NCBI GenBank assembly: GCA_905194705.1 | Contig: CAJJTI010000006.1 | Location: 1-27,375, forward strand | Length of the DNA stretch: 27,375 nucleotides | From: an uncultured Solobacterium sp. | GTDB taxonomy: Bacteria; Bacillota_I; Bacilli_A; Erysipelotrichales; Erysipelotrichaceae | Direction: 5' to 3' | Shown here: positions 16,088-22,647 of the stretch, piece by piece | Layout: every line of letters starts with the position of its first letter | Numbering within the stretch: the first letter of the stretch is position 1 | Position numbers and translations under genes: made by a program | Notes under the pieces: model-generated | The model's input: the letters and a program-made list of their open reading frames with translations, nothing else | Databases searched by the model: none | Told to the model about the DNA's origin: nothing

Positions 16088-16765
16088 TTACTCAACAGTA
16101 ACTTTGATACCAGGACCCATAGTTGTTGAAACTGTAACGCCCTTGATATAAGCACCTTTAACTGTTGCTGGCTTAACACGAACGATTTGATCGTAAAGAG
16201 CTTTGTAGTTTTCAGCTAGTGCTTGTTCTGTGAAAGATACTTTACCGATCATAACGTTTAAGTTACCATCTTTATCTACACGGTATTCAACTTTACCTTT
16301 TTTGATTTCATCGATAGCTTTAGCAACATCTGGTGTTACTGTACCAGTTTTAGGGTTTGGCATTAAACCTTTAGGACCTAATAATTTACCTAAACGACCT
16401 AATTGACCCATCATATCTGGAGTAGCAACGATTACGTCGAAGTCGAACCATCCACCTTGGATTTGTTCTAACATTTCTTTTCCACCAACGAAATCAGCAC
16501 CTGCAGCCTTAGCTTCTTCAACTTTAGGACCTTGAGTGATAACTAATACACGTTGTGTACGACCTGTTCCGTTAGGAAGAACAAGAGCACCACGAATATT
16601 TTGTTCTGCTTGACGTGGATCTACGTTTAATGAAAAGCTAACTTCAACAGAAGAATCAAACTTTGTTGTAGTTGTTTTTTGTGCTAAAGCAACTGCTTCA
16701 GTATAGCTATATGTTTTGCTGCGATCAACCATCGCAAGAGCTGCACTATATTTCTTTCCTGCCAT
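16088..16765 (-). CDS. rplA: 50S ribosomal protein L1
   Basis: This 225-aa protein binds 23S rRNA at the L1 stalk and assists release of the E-site tRNA. The family signature is clear, including [19 protein letters not shown] and, near the C-terminus, [21 protein letters not shown]. The length is normal (about 225-235). It begins 2 nt after the rplK stop, with GGGAGG inside the rplK end, so the two are co-translated. L1 also represses translation of its own operon by binding the mRNA leader, and a fitting structure is present upstream of rplK. Confidence 0.98.
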   Translation of the reverse strand: MAGKKYSAALAMVDRSKTYSYTEAVALAQKTTTTKFDSSVEVSFSLNVDPRQAEQNIRGALVLPNGTGRTQRVLVITQGPKVEEAKAAGADFVGGKEMLEQIQGGWFDFDVIVATPDMMGQLGRLGKLLGPKGLMPNPKTGTVTPDVAKAIDEIKKGKVEYRVDKDGNLNVMIGKVSFTEQALAENYKALYDQIVRVKPATVKGAYIKGVTVSTTMGPGIKVTVE

Positions 16766-16767
16766 GA

Positions 16768-17193
16768 TTATTTTTCCTCCCAGCCTTCGATTGTAATACC
16801 CATGTTACGTGCTGTACCAGCTACTACTCTCATAGCTGCTTCAACATCATTAGCATTTAAATCTGGTAATTTATATTCAGCAATTTCACGTAATTGTGCT
16901 TCTGTAATTTTACCAGCTTTTACTGATTTAGGTGTTCCAGAACCTTTTTGAACGCCTGCTGCTTTCTTTAGTAGAACTGCAGCTGGAGTTGTTTTGATAA
17001 CGAAATCAAATGATTTGTCTTCATAAGCTGTGATGATAACTGGAACGATATCACCGTGACGATCCTTAGTTTTGTCATTGAATTCTGTACAGAACTTAGG
17101 CATGTTGATACCTGCAGATGCTAGAGCTGGACCTGGTTTAGCTCCACCAGCAGGGAATTGAAGCTTACAAATTTTTGCAACTTTCTTTGCCAT
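16768..17193 (-). CDS. rplK: 50S ribosomal protein L11
   Basis: This 141-aa protein is part of the GTPase-associated centre and binds 23S rRNA with the L10 stalk. The N-terminal domain contains [19 protein letters not shown] and the C-terminal RNA-binding domain GTARNMGI. The ATG at 17193 has AAGGAGG upstream and gives exactly the usual length; a frame extending further upstream to 17265 would run through the regulatory leader. Here rplK is the first gene of its transcript and is not preceded by secE-nusG, unlike in many bacteria. Confidence 0.98.
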   Translation of the reverse strand: MAKKVAKICKLQFPAGGAKPGPALASAGINMPKFCTEFNDKTKDRHGDIVPVIITAYEDKSFDFVIKTTPAAVLLKKAAGVQKGSGTPKSVKAGKITEAQLREIAEYKLPDLNANDVEAAMRVVAGTARNMGITIEGWEEK

Positions 17194-17225
17194 GTGGCTT
17201 TCCTCCTTATAAGTTAATTTTCCAC

Positions 17226-17265
17226 ATGCAGTGGTCAACAGATGAGTTGCCATCCTTCCACGCAT
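17226..17265 (-). promoter_or_regulatory. L1-binding autoregulatory mRNA leader
   Basis: In the rplK mRNA leader ATGCGTGG pairs with CCAC(T)GCAT, and an inner stem GATG/CATC is separated from it by an asymmetric internal loop (AAG opposite TGTTGA). This two-stem element with a purine-rich asymmetric loop resembles the L1-binding site of 23S rRNA and of known L11-operon leaders. L1 repression of rplKA through such a site is established in other bacteria. The assignment here rests on structure and position. Confidence 0.7.
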
Positions 17266-17294
17266 GAATGCACAACAAAAAGATGTGCTTATTT

Positions 17295-17323
17295 ATGGTA
17301 TATCAACTTTCATTTCTCGTCAA
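17295..17323 (-). promoter_or_regulatory. Promoter of rplK-rplA
   Basis: On the minus strand TTGACG (17318-17323), a 17-bp spacer and TACCAT (17295-17300) form a good sigma-A promoter. The predicted leader of about 95 nt contains the L1-type element. Confidence 0.7.
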
Positions 17324-17329
17324 TTAATT

Positions 17330-17358
17330 TTATAATAAGAGCTGGATTTTGTTATGAT
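17330..17358 (+). promoter_or_regulatory. Promoter of the zinc-ribbon membrane protein gene
   Basis: TTATAA (17330-17335), a 17-bp spacer and TATGAT (17353-17358) preceded by TG give an extended -10 promoter. It is divergent from and interleaved closely with the rplK promoter. Confidence 0.55.
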
Positions 17359-17384
17359 ATATTCTATACAATTGGAGGTTCGTT

Positions 17385-18758
17385 ATGGAAACAACTAAGC
17401 GTTGCCCACATTGTGGTGCTACACTACCGGAAGGTTCAATATATTGCTACAAATGTGGAACAAAAATTGAGACACCTGCAGATATACCTGATTACAGTCA
17501 ATTAGTGGATAATACTTCAACTAATCCACAAGATCAAAATATACCTATTGATGATTTATTAGGACAAACACATGTCATTAACTCTTTAATGAGTGAATTA
17601 GACAGTATTGTTAATGGCGATGACTTTGATACACCTGTTACACCATCTGTTAAACCGGCAAATGAAGATACTGCCACTCATGATGTTCCTATTAATACAT
17701 CTATGAATCGCACAGAAGAAGCTGACTCTTCAAAAGATGAAGATTCTAATACAGACACCAACCCTTTTGCTTGGGAGATTCCTTCTTTTAATCCTTCTTC
17801 CAGTTCTTCACAAGCTGATACTTTCCAAGAAAATACGATTGAATCAACACAAGAAGAAACTAAACCTGTTGAAGAAAGAAAACCATTATCTCGTGCAGCT
17901 AGACATAGACATGTACTTGATGATACAGAAAGTACAATTACTACCGAGTCTAATTTTGATGAAGATGAAGAAGAAAAGAAAGCTCCTGCAATCAAAAAAG
18001 AGAAAAAGAAGAAAAAGAGTTTCTTGTTTGATGATGAGGATGAAGATTATGACGATGATGATTATGATGACGAAGACGAAGACTTTGAAGATGAATATGC
18101 TGAAAAGCATGTATGGCCTATCGTTCTTGGTATTATCTTATTAGTTGTTGTAGTTACCAGCGTATTACTTGTATTATTCAAACCAGATATCGTTAATAAA
18201 GGAATTGATGGTGTAAATAATATTTTCAACACAGAAATTAAGCATATAGGTGCAACACCTGAACCATTAGAAACTGTATCTCCTGTTACTGCTGACCCAA
18301 CAGAAACAATTGATACAACTATCTATGATGCAGAACATGCACAATTCTCTGCAGTAGCTCACTTATATTCTTCTTTCTACAAAGAATATATCAACGCCTA
18401 TAACACTGGTGATATTCAAAGCTTAAATCATGTTTCTGATTCATTAAAAGCTGAAATTCAAGATCGTTATACAAATTACAACTCAGGCTTAGGTTTTGAA
18501 GCCAAGTTCACTTATATCGATTTAGATTCATATGTTATTTCTGATTTACAAGAAGATGGTTATTACAATATCAGTTTTAATACATACCAGGAAAATAGAT
18601 GCTGGGATAAAGAAACAAATGAAGAAAAAGATAACAACCCTACAATGGCTGTATCTATGCGTTATAACCCAGAAACTGGTGACTATTATTTATCTTCTAT
18701 GAAGATTGACAGTTCTATCACGCTTGGTAATAGAATGATTGACGTTACTGCATGGTAA
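17385..18758 (+). CDS. Zinc-ribbon single-pass membrane protein with acidic linker
   Basis: This 457-aa protein starts with a CxxC...CxxC zinc ribbon (C7, C10, C22, C25). A long, low-complexity, Ser/Thr- and acid-rich region follows, with a Lys block (KKEKKKKK) and an Asp/Glu run near 215-235. One membrane helix lies at about 242-265 (VLGIILLVVVVTSVLLVLF). The outer part (about 270-457) contains a Thr/Pro stalk and a folded domain with Tyr-rich strands near the end. No signal peptide is present, so the zinc ribbon is probably cytoplasmic. Firmicutes carry many zinc-ribbon membrane proteins of this plan; the function is unknown. GGAGG lies 6 nt before the ATG. Confidence 0.8.
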   Translation: METTKRCPHCGATLPEGSIYCYKCGTKIETPADIPDYSQLVDNTSTNPQDQNIPIDDLLGQTHVINSLMSELDSIVNGDDFDTPVTPSVKPANEDTATHDVPINTSMNRTEEADSSKDEDSNTDTNPFAWEIPSFNPSSSSSQADTFQENTIESTQEETKPVEERKPLSRAARHRHVLDDTESTITTESNFDEDEEEKKAPAIKKEKKKKKSFLFDDEDEDYDDDDYDDEDEDFEDEYAEKHVWPIVLGIILLVVVVTSVLLVLFKPDIVNKGIDGVNNIFNTEIKHIGATPEPLETVSPVTADPTETIDTTIYDAEHAQFSAVAHLYSSFYKEYINAYNTGDIQSLNHVSDSLKAEIQDRYTNYNSGLGFEAKFTYIDLDSYVISDLQEDGYYNISFNTYQENRCWDKETNEEKDNNPTMAVSMRYNPETGDYYLSSMKIDSSITLGNRMIDVTAW

Positions 18759-18781
18759 TTTAACTTGTAATTATAACATCT

Positions 18782-18820
18782 AAAAGTCCTTAATTCTGTA
18801 ATAGGAACTAAGGACTTTTT
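18782..18820 (+). terminator. Terminator of the zinc-ribbon gene
   Basis: AAAAGTCCTTA (18782-18792) pairs with TAAGGACTTTT (18809-18819) and runs into a T tract. Confidence 0.92.
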
Positions 18821-18828
18821 CATTTGCT

Positions 18829-18921
18829 TTATTTATTTTTTATCGAATCATCTATAGATCCAAGATACAAACCAAAGACTACGCCCATCGATAAACCTAA
18901 TTCAACTTTTTTATTTATCAT
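18829..18921 (-). CDS. 30-aa small hydrophobic protein (glycine-zipper-like, possibly truncated)
   Basis: An ATG at 18921 with TAAGGA 6 nt upstream opens a 30-codon frame. The product is one short Gly-spaced helix, VELGLSMGVVFGLYLG, with charged ends (MINKK and DDSIKNK). It resembles the first half of small Firmicute proteins made of Gly-zipper membrane segments, where a second segment usually follows; here it ends after one. The good ribosome site argues that it is, or recently was, translated. Function unknown. Confidence 0.5.
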   Translation of the reverse strand: MINKKVELGLSMGVVFGLYLGSIDDSIKNK

Positions 18922-18945
18922 AATATATCCTTAAGTATTATCTGT

Positions 18946-19008
18946 TTACTTTTTCATCCTCTTAGCTTTCGGTGCATAATCAATCACAACTGTCTTGTAA
19001 GTCATCAT
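18946..19008 (-). pseudogene. Remnant of a small DUF4177-like protein gene
   Basis: A frame from ATG 19008, with AAGGA upstream, encodes only 20 residues, beginning MMTYKTVVIDYAPKAKRM. From memory this resembles the N-terminus of a family of small (about 50-60 aa) Firmicute proteins that continue through a helix and two strands. Here the frame ends with KK and a stop, so the rest appears deleted. Family assignment is from pattern memory, hence moderate confidence. The following 30-aa frame, 24 bp downstream, may belong to the same decayed pair. Confidence 0.4.
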
Positions 19009-19084
19009 ATATACTTTTCCTTATTCAAGCACAGTATAAAATATACAAGTAAAATCTCCCTTTCCTTTGCTGCAAAACATATGT

Positions 19085-19122
19085 AAAAATCCCAGCATAC
19101 CATAACGATATACTGGGATTTC
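19085..19122 (-). terminator. Terminator of the PTS/MurQ-like operon
   Basis: On the minus strand AAATCCCAG and CTGGGATTT form a 9-bp stem with further partial pairing inside, followed by TTTTT. It lies 25 bp after the MurQ-like stop. Confidence 0.9.
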
Positions 19123-19146
19123 ACTTCTAACATTTAAAACAAAGAA

Positions 19147-20037
19147 TTATAGAATACGATTAATATTTCCTTTTACTGCTTCAAGCTCTTTAGAAGCGTT
19201 TTCTATATCAAGATTTTTTAATTCCATTAATAGAGCAACTTTAACATCATAATTTGTTTGCACTAATAAGTCGTGTGCTCTTTCTAGAGTACAATGTGTA
19301 GCTTCTGTCATAATGTATTCTAGTCTCTTACGCATCTTATCACTTACAGGTGGCACTTTAATCATTAAGTTTTCATACACATTACCAAGCTGAGCCATAG
19401 TAATTGTTGTAATCATGTTTAAAATCATTTTTTGGCAAGTACCTGATTTTAATCTTGTAGAACCAGTAATTACTTCTGGTCCACTAACTGCTTCAATTGG
19501 ATAATCTGCATATTCAGAAACTAATGCACCAGGGTTATTTGTGATACATGCTGATTTTACCCCATGTTCCTTACACCATTTTAATGCACCTATTGCATAT
19601 GGTGTTCTTCCTGAAGATGATAAAGCAATAACAAAGTCTTTATTAGTAACGTTTCTACTTTCTAAATCTGGTCCTGCATTTTCATCATGATCTTCAGCAC
19701 TACCATCTGTTTTCATAATATCTGTGAAGTTACCTGCAACAATAGTCACAAATTCATTTGTACATCCAAATGTAGCGTTTGCTTCAAATGCATCTAAAGA
19801 TCCTAAATATCCTGAATGAGCTGCACCAATAAATACAACTCTTCCACCATTACCAATCGTTCTTACACATTCTTTAATAACTTCATTAACTACTGGCAAT
19901 ACTTTTCTAACAGCAGGAACGCATGCTTCATCCTGCTCATTCATCATTTTTGTAGATTCTTCAATAGACATCTTAGGAAGATTCATTGATGCTGGATTTC
20001 TTTCTTCCGTAGTAAGTGTTAATAAATTATCCTTCAT
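19147..20037 (-). CDS. MurQ-like N-acetylmuramic acid 6-phosphate etherase (SIS domain)
   Basis: This 296-aa cytosolic protein resembles MurQ, which cleaves the lactyl ether of MurNAc 6-phosphate to give GlcNAc 6-phosphate and lactate. The catalytic acids of MurQ are kept: Glu85 in LDAFEANATFG and Glu115 in DGSAEDHDE. SSSGRTPYAIGAL and GPEVITGSTRLKSGT are near-canonical. The phosphosugar loop is odd: GAAHSGYLG (71-79) instead of GAGTSGRLG, and FEANATFG instead of SECPPTFG. The start codon overlaps the IID stop by one base (TAATG). It is the last gene of a mannose-class PTS operon, so its substrate should be the phosphorylated sugar that this PTS brings in. MurNAc or a related lactyl sugar is inference; a divergent specificity is possible. 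Confidence 0.8.
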   Translation of the reverse strand: MKDNLLTLTTEERNPASMNLPKMSIEESTKMMNEQDEACVPAVRKVLPVVNEVIKECVRTIGNGGRVVFIGAAHSGYLGSLDAFEANATFGCTNEFVTIVAGNFTDIMKTDGSAEDHDENAGPDLESRNVTNKDFVIALSSSGRTPYAIGALKWCKEHGVKSACITNNPGALVSEYADYPIEAVSGPEVITGSTRLKSGTCQKMILNMITTITMAQLGNVYENLMIKVPPVSDKMRKRLEYIMTEATHCTLERAHDLLVQTNYDVKVALLMELKNLDIENASKELEAVKGNINRIL

Positions 20038-20861
20038 TATAAAATTCCTAACGCTCCTAATACTACAGCCACACCAATAAGAAGACCCATAACTTTAATA
20101 GCTTTAACTTTCTTATCTTTTAATAAGTATAGAGTACCTAATGTTACTAATAATGGTAATAAATTTAGCCATAGTTTATCTAAGATATCTGTTTGAACAG
20201 ACATTGGATTACCTTGAATACTGATTGTAAGTGGTGTAGAAATAGATACAAATCCTACAGTCATTGCACCCATAACCATAGCACCCATTGCACTTGCACC
20301 TTTAATTACACGTTTAATTAAATTACTTTCTAATACTTTTTGTAATCCTTCTTTACCTAAGTTATAACCAAGCATCCATACATAATATGCAAGTCCTAGC
20401 ATAATTCCCATCATTAATACTGTATAGATGACAGGTCCAGCAACAGAACCATTAGCGCCTAGAGAAATACCAATTGATAGAAGAATTGGTGTTAATGTAC
20501 CTTGCCATAAAGTATCACCGATACCTGCAAAAGGTCCCATTAAACCAGTTTTAATACTGTTGATAGCTTCATCAGAAATCGGAGCACCATTCGCTCTTTG
20601 TTCTTCCATAGCAATTACTAAGCCATTGATAACACCACCAAAGTGAGGTTCAGTATTATAGAACACCATATGTCTTTGAACAGCTGCTTTATATTCTTCT
20701 GGATTATCCGCATATAACTTTTCAATAATTGGATACATAGCATGACAGAAACCTGTTCCAGCTAATCTTTCATAGTTATAGTTTGAATGTGAGAAGAATG
20801 TCCATCTCCAGAATGAGTTAACAACATCTTTTTTATCTAGTTTCTTTACTGTATTTGTCAT
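20037..20861 (-). CDS. PTS mannose-class transporter, IID component
   Basis: This 274-aa membrane protein forms the translocation channel together with IIC. It begins with the family pattern DVVNSFWRWTFFSHSNYNYER and has a C-terminal hydrophobic region with several membrane segments. I start at ATG 20861, with GAGGAGA 7 nt upstream inside the end of the IIC gene; the longer frame to 20891 lies in IIC. One base separates it from the IIC stop. The family includes mannose, sorbose, fructose and aldosamine transporters; specificity cannot be read from it. Confidence 0.92.
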   Translation of the reverse strand: MTNTVKKLDKKDVVNSFWRWTFFSHSNYNYERLAGTGFCHAMYPIIEKLYADNPEEYKAAVQRHMVFYNTEPHFGGVINGLVIAMEEQRANGAPISDEAINSIKTGLMGPFAGIGDTLWQGTLTPILLSIGISLGANGSVAGPVIYTVLMMGIMLGLAYYVWMLGYNLGKEGLQKVLESNLIKRVIKGASAMGAMVMGAMTVGFVSISTPLTISIQGNPMSVQTDILDKLWLNLLPLLVTLGTLYLLKDKKVKAIKVMGLLIGVAVVLGALGIL

Positions 20862-20862
20862 C

Positions 20863-21627
20863 TTAATTCTCCTCAACTTTCTTATCATCATTCAATGTGT
20901 AGAACCATGCAACAATGAAGCCAAGCACTGCAATTACTGTAGTATTTAGTCCTAAGTAAACACTTAGAATAAAGCCTAAAATATAGAATGCCATTGTGTT
21001 AGGTCTATTGATTGAACGTAGGTTCATTGCAACACCTAATGCTGGTAAAATGCCACCAATTACTTGTAAAATGTGTAACACTCTTTCAGATAGCATTGAA
21101 ACAAGTGATACAACATAATCTGCACCGAAGTAAGCACCTAATGTAACTGGAATAACGCACATTAAGAACATAACAATTTGAGGTGGAACTACATGATAGA
21201 AACAAACTTTCTTTAAATTTCCTTCTGCAGCAGCTTTATCAGCCATATGTACAAAAGCAACGTCAATTGTCATATGAGCAATCCAAATAGCTGTACCTAA
21301 CATACCGAATGGAACGGCGATAGAAATAGCTGTAGCAGTATCAACACCACTGCAAATTGCGAATGCTGTACCTAATACACCAGCTAAACCCGGGTCAGAT
21401 GGAATTGTTCCACCTGCTGAAATATAAGCGATATATGGTAACTGAATAGCTGCACCATAAATAATACCTTCTGTAGGATGTCCCAAAATACATCCAACTA
21501 ATGTTCCAGCAACTAGTGGTTTCTGGAAAATACTTGCTGAACCAAGTACTGTTGTCCAAGGTGTACCGATATTACCTAAGTAATAAATCACACCCATCAA
21601 AAATGCTTGTAATAATGTTATTTGCAT
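20863..21627 (-). CDS. PTS mannose-class transporter, IIC component
   Basis: This 254-aa membrane protein is the substrate-translocating IIC subunit. It is hydrophobic throughout and carries the family segment GHPTEGIIYGAAIQLPYIAY and, at 85-105, TIPSDPGLAGVLGTAFAI. It lies 19 bp after IIB and is followed directly by IID. A GGGAGA site precedes the ATG. Confidence 0.93.
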   Translation of the reverse strand: MQITLLQAFLMGVIYYLGNIGTPWTTVLGSASIFQKPLVAGTLVGCILGHPTEGIIYGAAIQLPYIAYISAGGTIPSDPGLAGVLGTAFAICSGVDTATAISIAVPFGMLGTAIWIAHMTIDVAFVHMADKAAAEGNLKKVCFYHVVPPQIVMFLMCVIPVTLGAYFGADYVVSLVSMLSERVLHILQVIGGILPALGVAMNLRSINRPNTMAFYILGFILSVYLGLNTTVIAVLGFIVAWFYTLNDDKKVEEN

Positions 21628-21646
21628 GATTCTCTCCCTTTTTTCC

Positions 21647-22114
21647 TTATATTAATTTCTTTAAATTAATTGCTTGATCTTCTGTAACCATTTGTATTTC
21701 AACATCTACTCCATGTTCCATTATTTTTTTGAATGTTTCGATTTCTTCTTCACTCGCTGAGATGTTTCTATACAATGTTTTACGATTCATTGTTGAACCC
21801 ATACCTCCAAGATTTACTTTTGGTAGAGTAATACCATTTTCAATAAGATTTAGATATGGAGCTGGTGTTTTTGCTAGAATAATTACTTTTTCATCCCCAA
21901 TTTTACTAACAACATCAACTGATTTTTCAACAGTAGTAACTTCTGTTTTAATGTTCTGCGGAACAAGTGTTTTAATAATCATTGATAAAAACGCATCATT
22001 TGCTGTCGCATCATCAATTACTATTATTTTGCTTGCTCCAGTGTAATTAAGCCATGAAGTCATTACTTGTCCATGAATTAAACGATCATCTACTCTTGCT
22101 AATACAATTCCCAT
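21647..22114 (-). CDS. PTS mannose-class transporter, IIB component
   Basis: This 155-aa cytosolic phosphocarrier passes phosphate from IIA to the sugar. The active-site histidine is His14 in ARVDDRLIHGQV, the mannose-class hallmark. The fold-typical IDDATANDAF and the C-terminal MVTEDQAINL are also present. Length is normal for a stand-alone IIB. It lies 16 bp after IIA. Confidence 0.95.
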   Translation of the reverse strand: MGIVLARVDDRLIHGQVMTSWLNYTGASKIIVIDDATANDAFLSMIIKTLVPQNIKTEVTTVEKSVDVVSKIGDEKVIILAKTPAPYLNLIENGITLPKVNLGGMGSTMNRKTLYRNISASEEEIETFKKIMEHGVDVEIQMVTEDQAINLKKLI

Positions 22115-22130
22115 TTATGTGCTCTCCTTT

Positions 22131-22538
22131 CTATTGCATTAAACGATCAATTACGTTAAAAATACTTTCTTGTCCAACTTGGATAATTTGTTCAGCTAAT
22201 TCTTTAGCTGTGATTTCATCATTATTTGACATTAAAGCTTGTAATGTCATTGGAAGATTTACTCCTGAAACAACTGGAATACCCCTCATACCCACTTTTT
22301 GAACTGCTTGATTACAAGGTGTTCCTCCAAATAAATCGGATAAAATCAACACTTCTTGATAGCCCTTTTCAATTAATCCATTTACTTCTGTTGTTATCAT
22401 TTCTCCAAAATGACCTGGTTCACATCCTTCTTCTAAACCTATTGTTCGAATATAATCATGTTTACCAGTAATCATTTCACTTGTCTTTTCTAAAGCTTCT
22501 GCAAAAATTGAATGGCTTATTATGACAATTCCTACCAT
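22131..22538 (-). CDS. PTS mannose-class transporter, IIA component
   Basis: This 135-aa cytosolic protein takes phosphate from HPr. The active-site histidine is His9 in IVIISHSIFAEAL; LSDLFGGTPCNQ (64-75) is the conserved second segment. It is the first gene of the operon, with AAGGAAGGG before its ATG. Its upstream region contains a strong terminator hairpin and an operator-like palindrome. Confidence 0.94.
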   Translation of the reverse strand: MVGIVIISHSIFAEALEKTSEMITGKHDYIRTIGLEEGCEPGHFGEMITTEVNGLIEKGYQEVLILSDLFGGTPCNQAVQKVGMRGIPVVSGVNLPMTLQALMSNNDEITAKELAEQIIQVGQESIFNVIDRLMQ

Positions 22539-22558
22539 ATATTCACCCTTCCTTTCAT

Positions 22559-22605
22559 AAAAAAATGTTTTGGCTATCTACATATTTAATGTAGTTCCAA
22601 AACAT
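22559..22605 (-). terminator. Strong hairpin terminator between the PTS regulator and IIA
   Basis: On the minus strand ATGTTTTGG pairs perfectly with CCAAAACAT, with an inner perfect stem CTACAT/ATGTAG, and is followed by T7. It ends only 20 bp before the IIA start codon. It certainly can stop regulator transcripts. Because no promoter fits between it and IIA, PTS transcripts starting upstream would also have to pass it. Confidence 0.85.
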
Positions 22606-22622
22606 CATTTTGTTTTTTATTG

Positions 22623-22647
22623 TTTGTTCACGATATTCGTGCAATTT
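22623..22647. promoter_or_regulatory. Operator-like palindrome upstream of the PTS operon
   Basis: CACGA-TAT-TCGTG (22629-22641) with the complete right arm TCGTGCAATTT (22637-22647) matches one half of the perfect palindrome at 24633-24657 over 11 bp; the left arm keeps only part. It overlaps the stop codon of the regulator gene. The recurrence in front of both units points to the PRD regulator as the binding protein. Confidence 0.65.

Noticed and set aside
17737..18144. Basic, Met/Lys-rich + strand frame within the zinc-ribbon gene
   Set aside because: It is a frame-shifted shadow of the acidic low-complexity region; no ribosome site or recognisable fold.
22559..22605. RAT-type antiterminator of the LicT/BglG class
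   Set aside because: No RAT consensus overlaps the hairpin, and the regulator is of the DNA-binding MtlR/LicR type.
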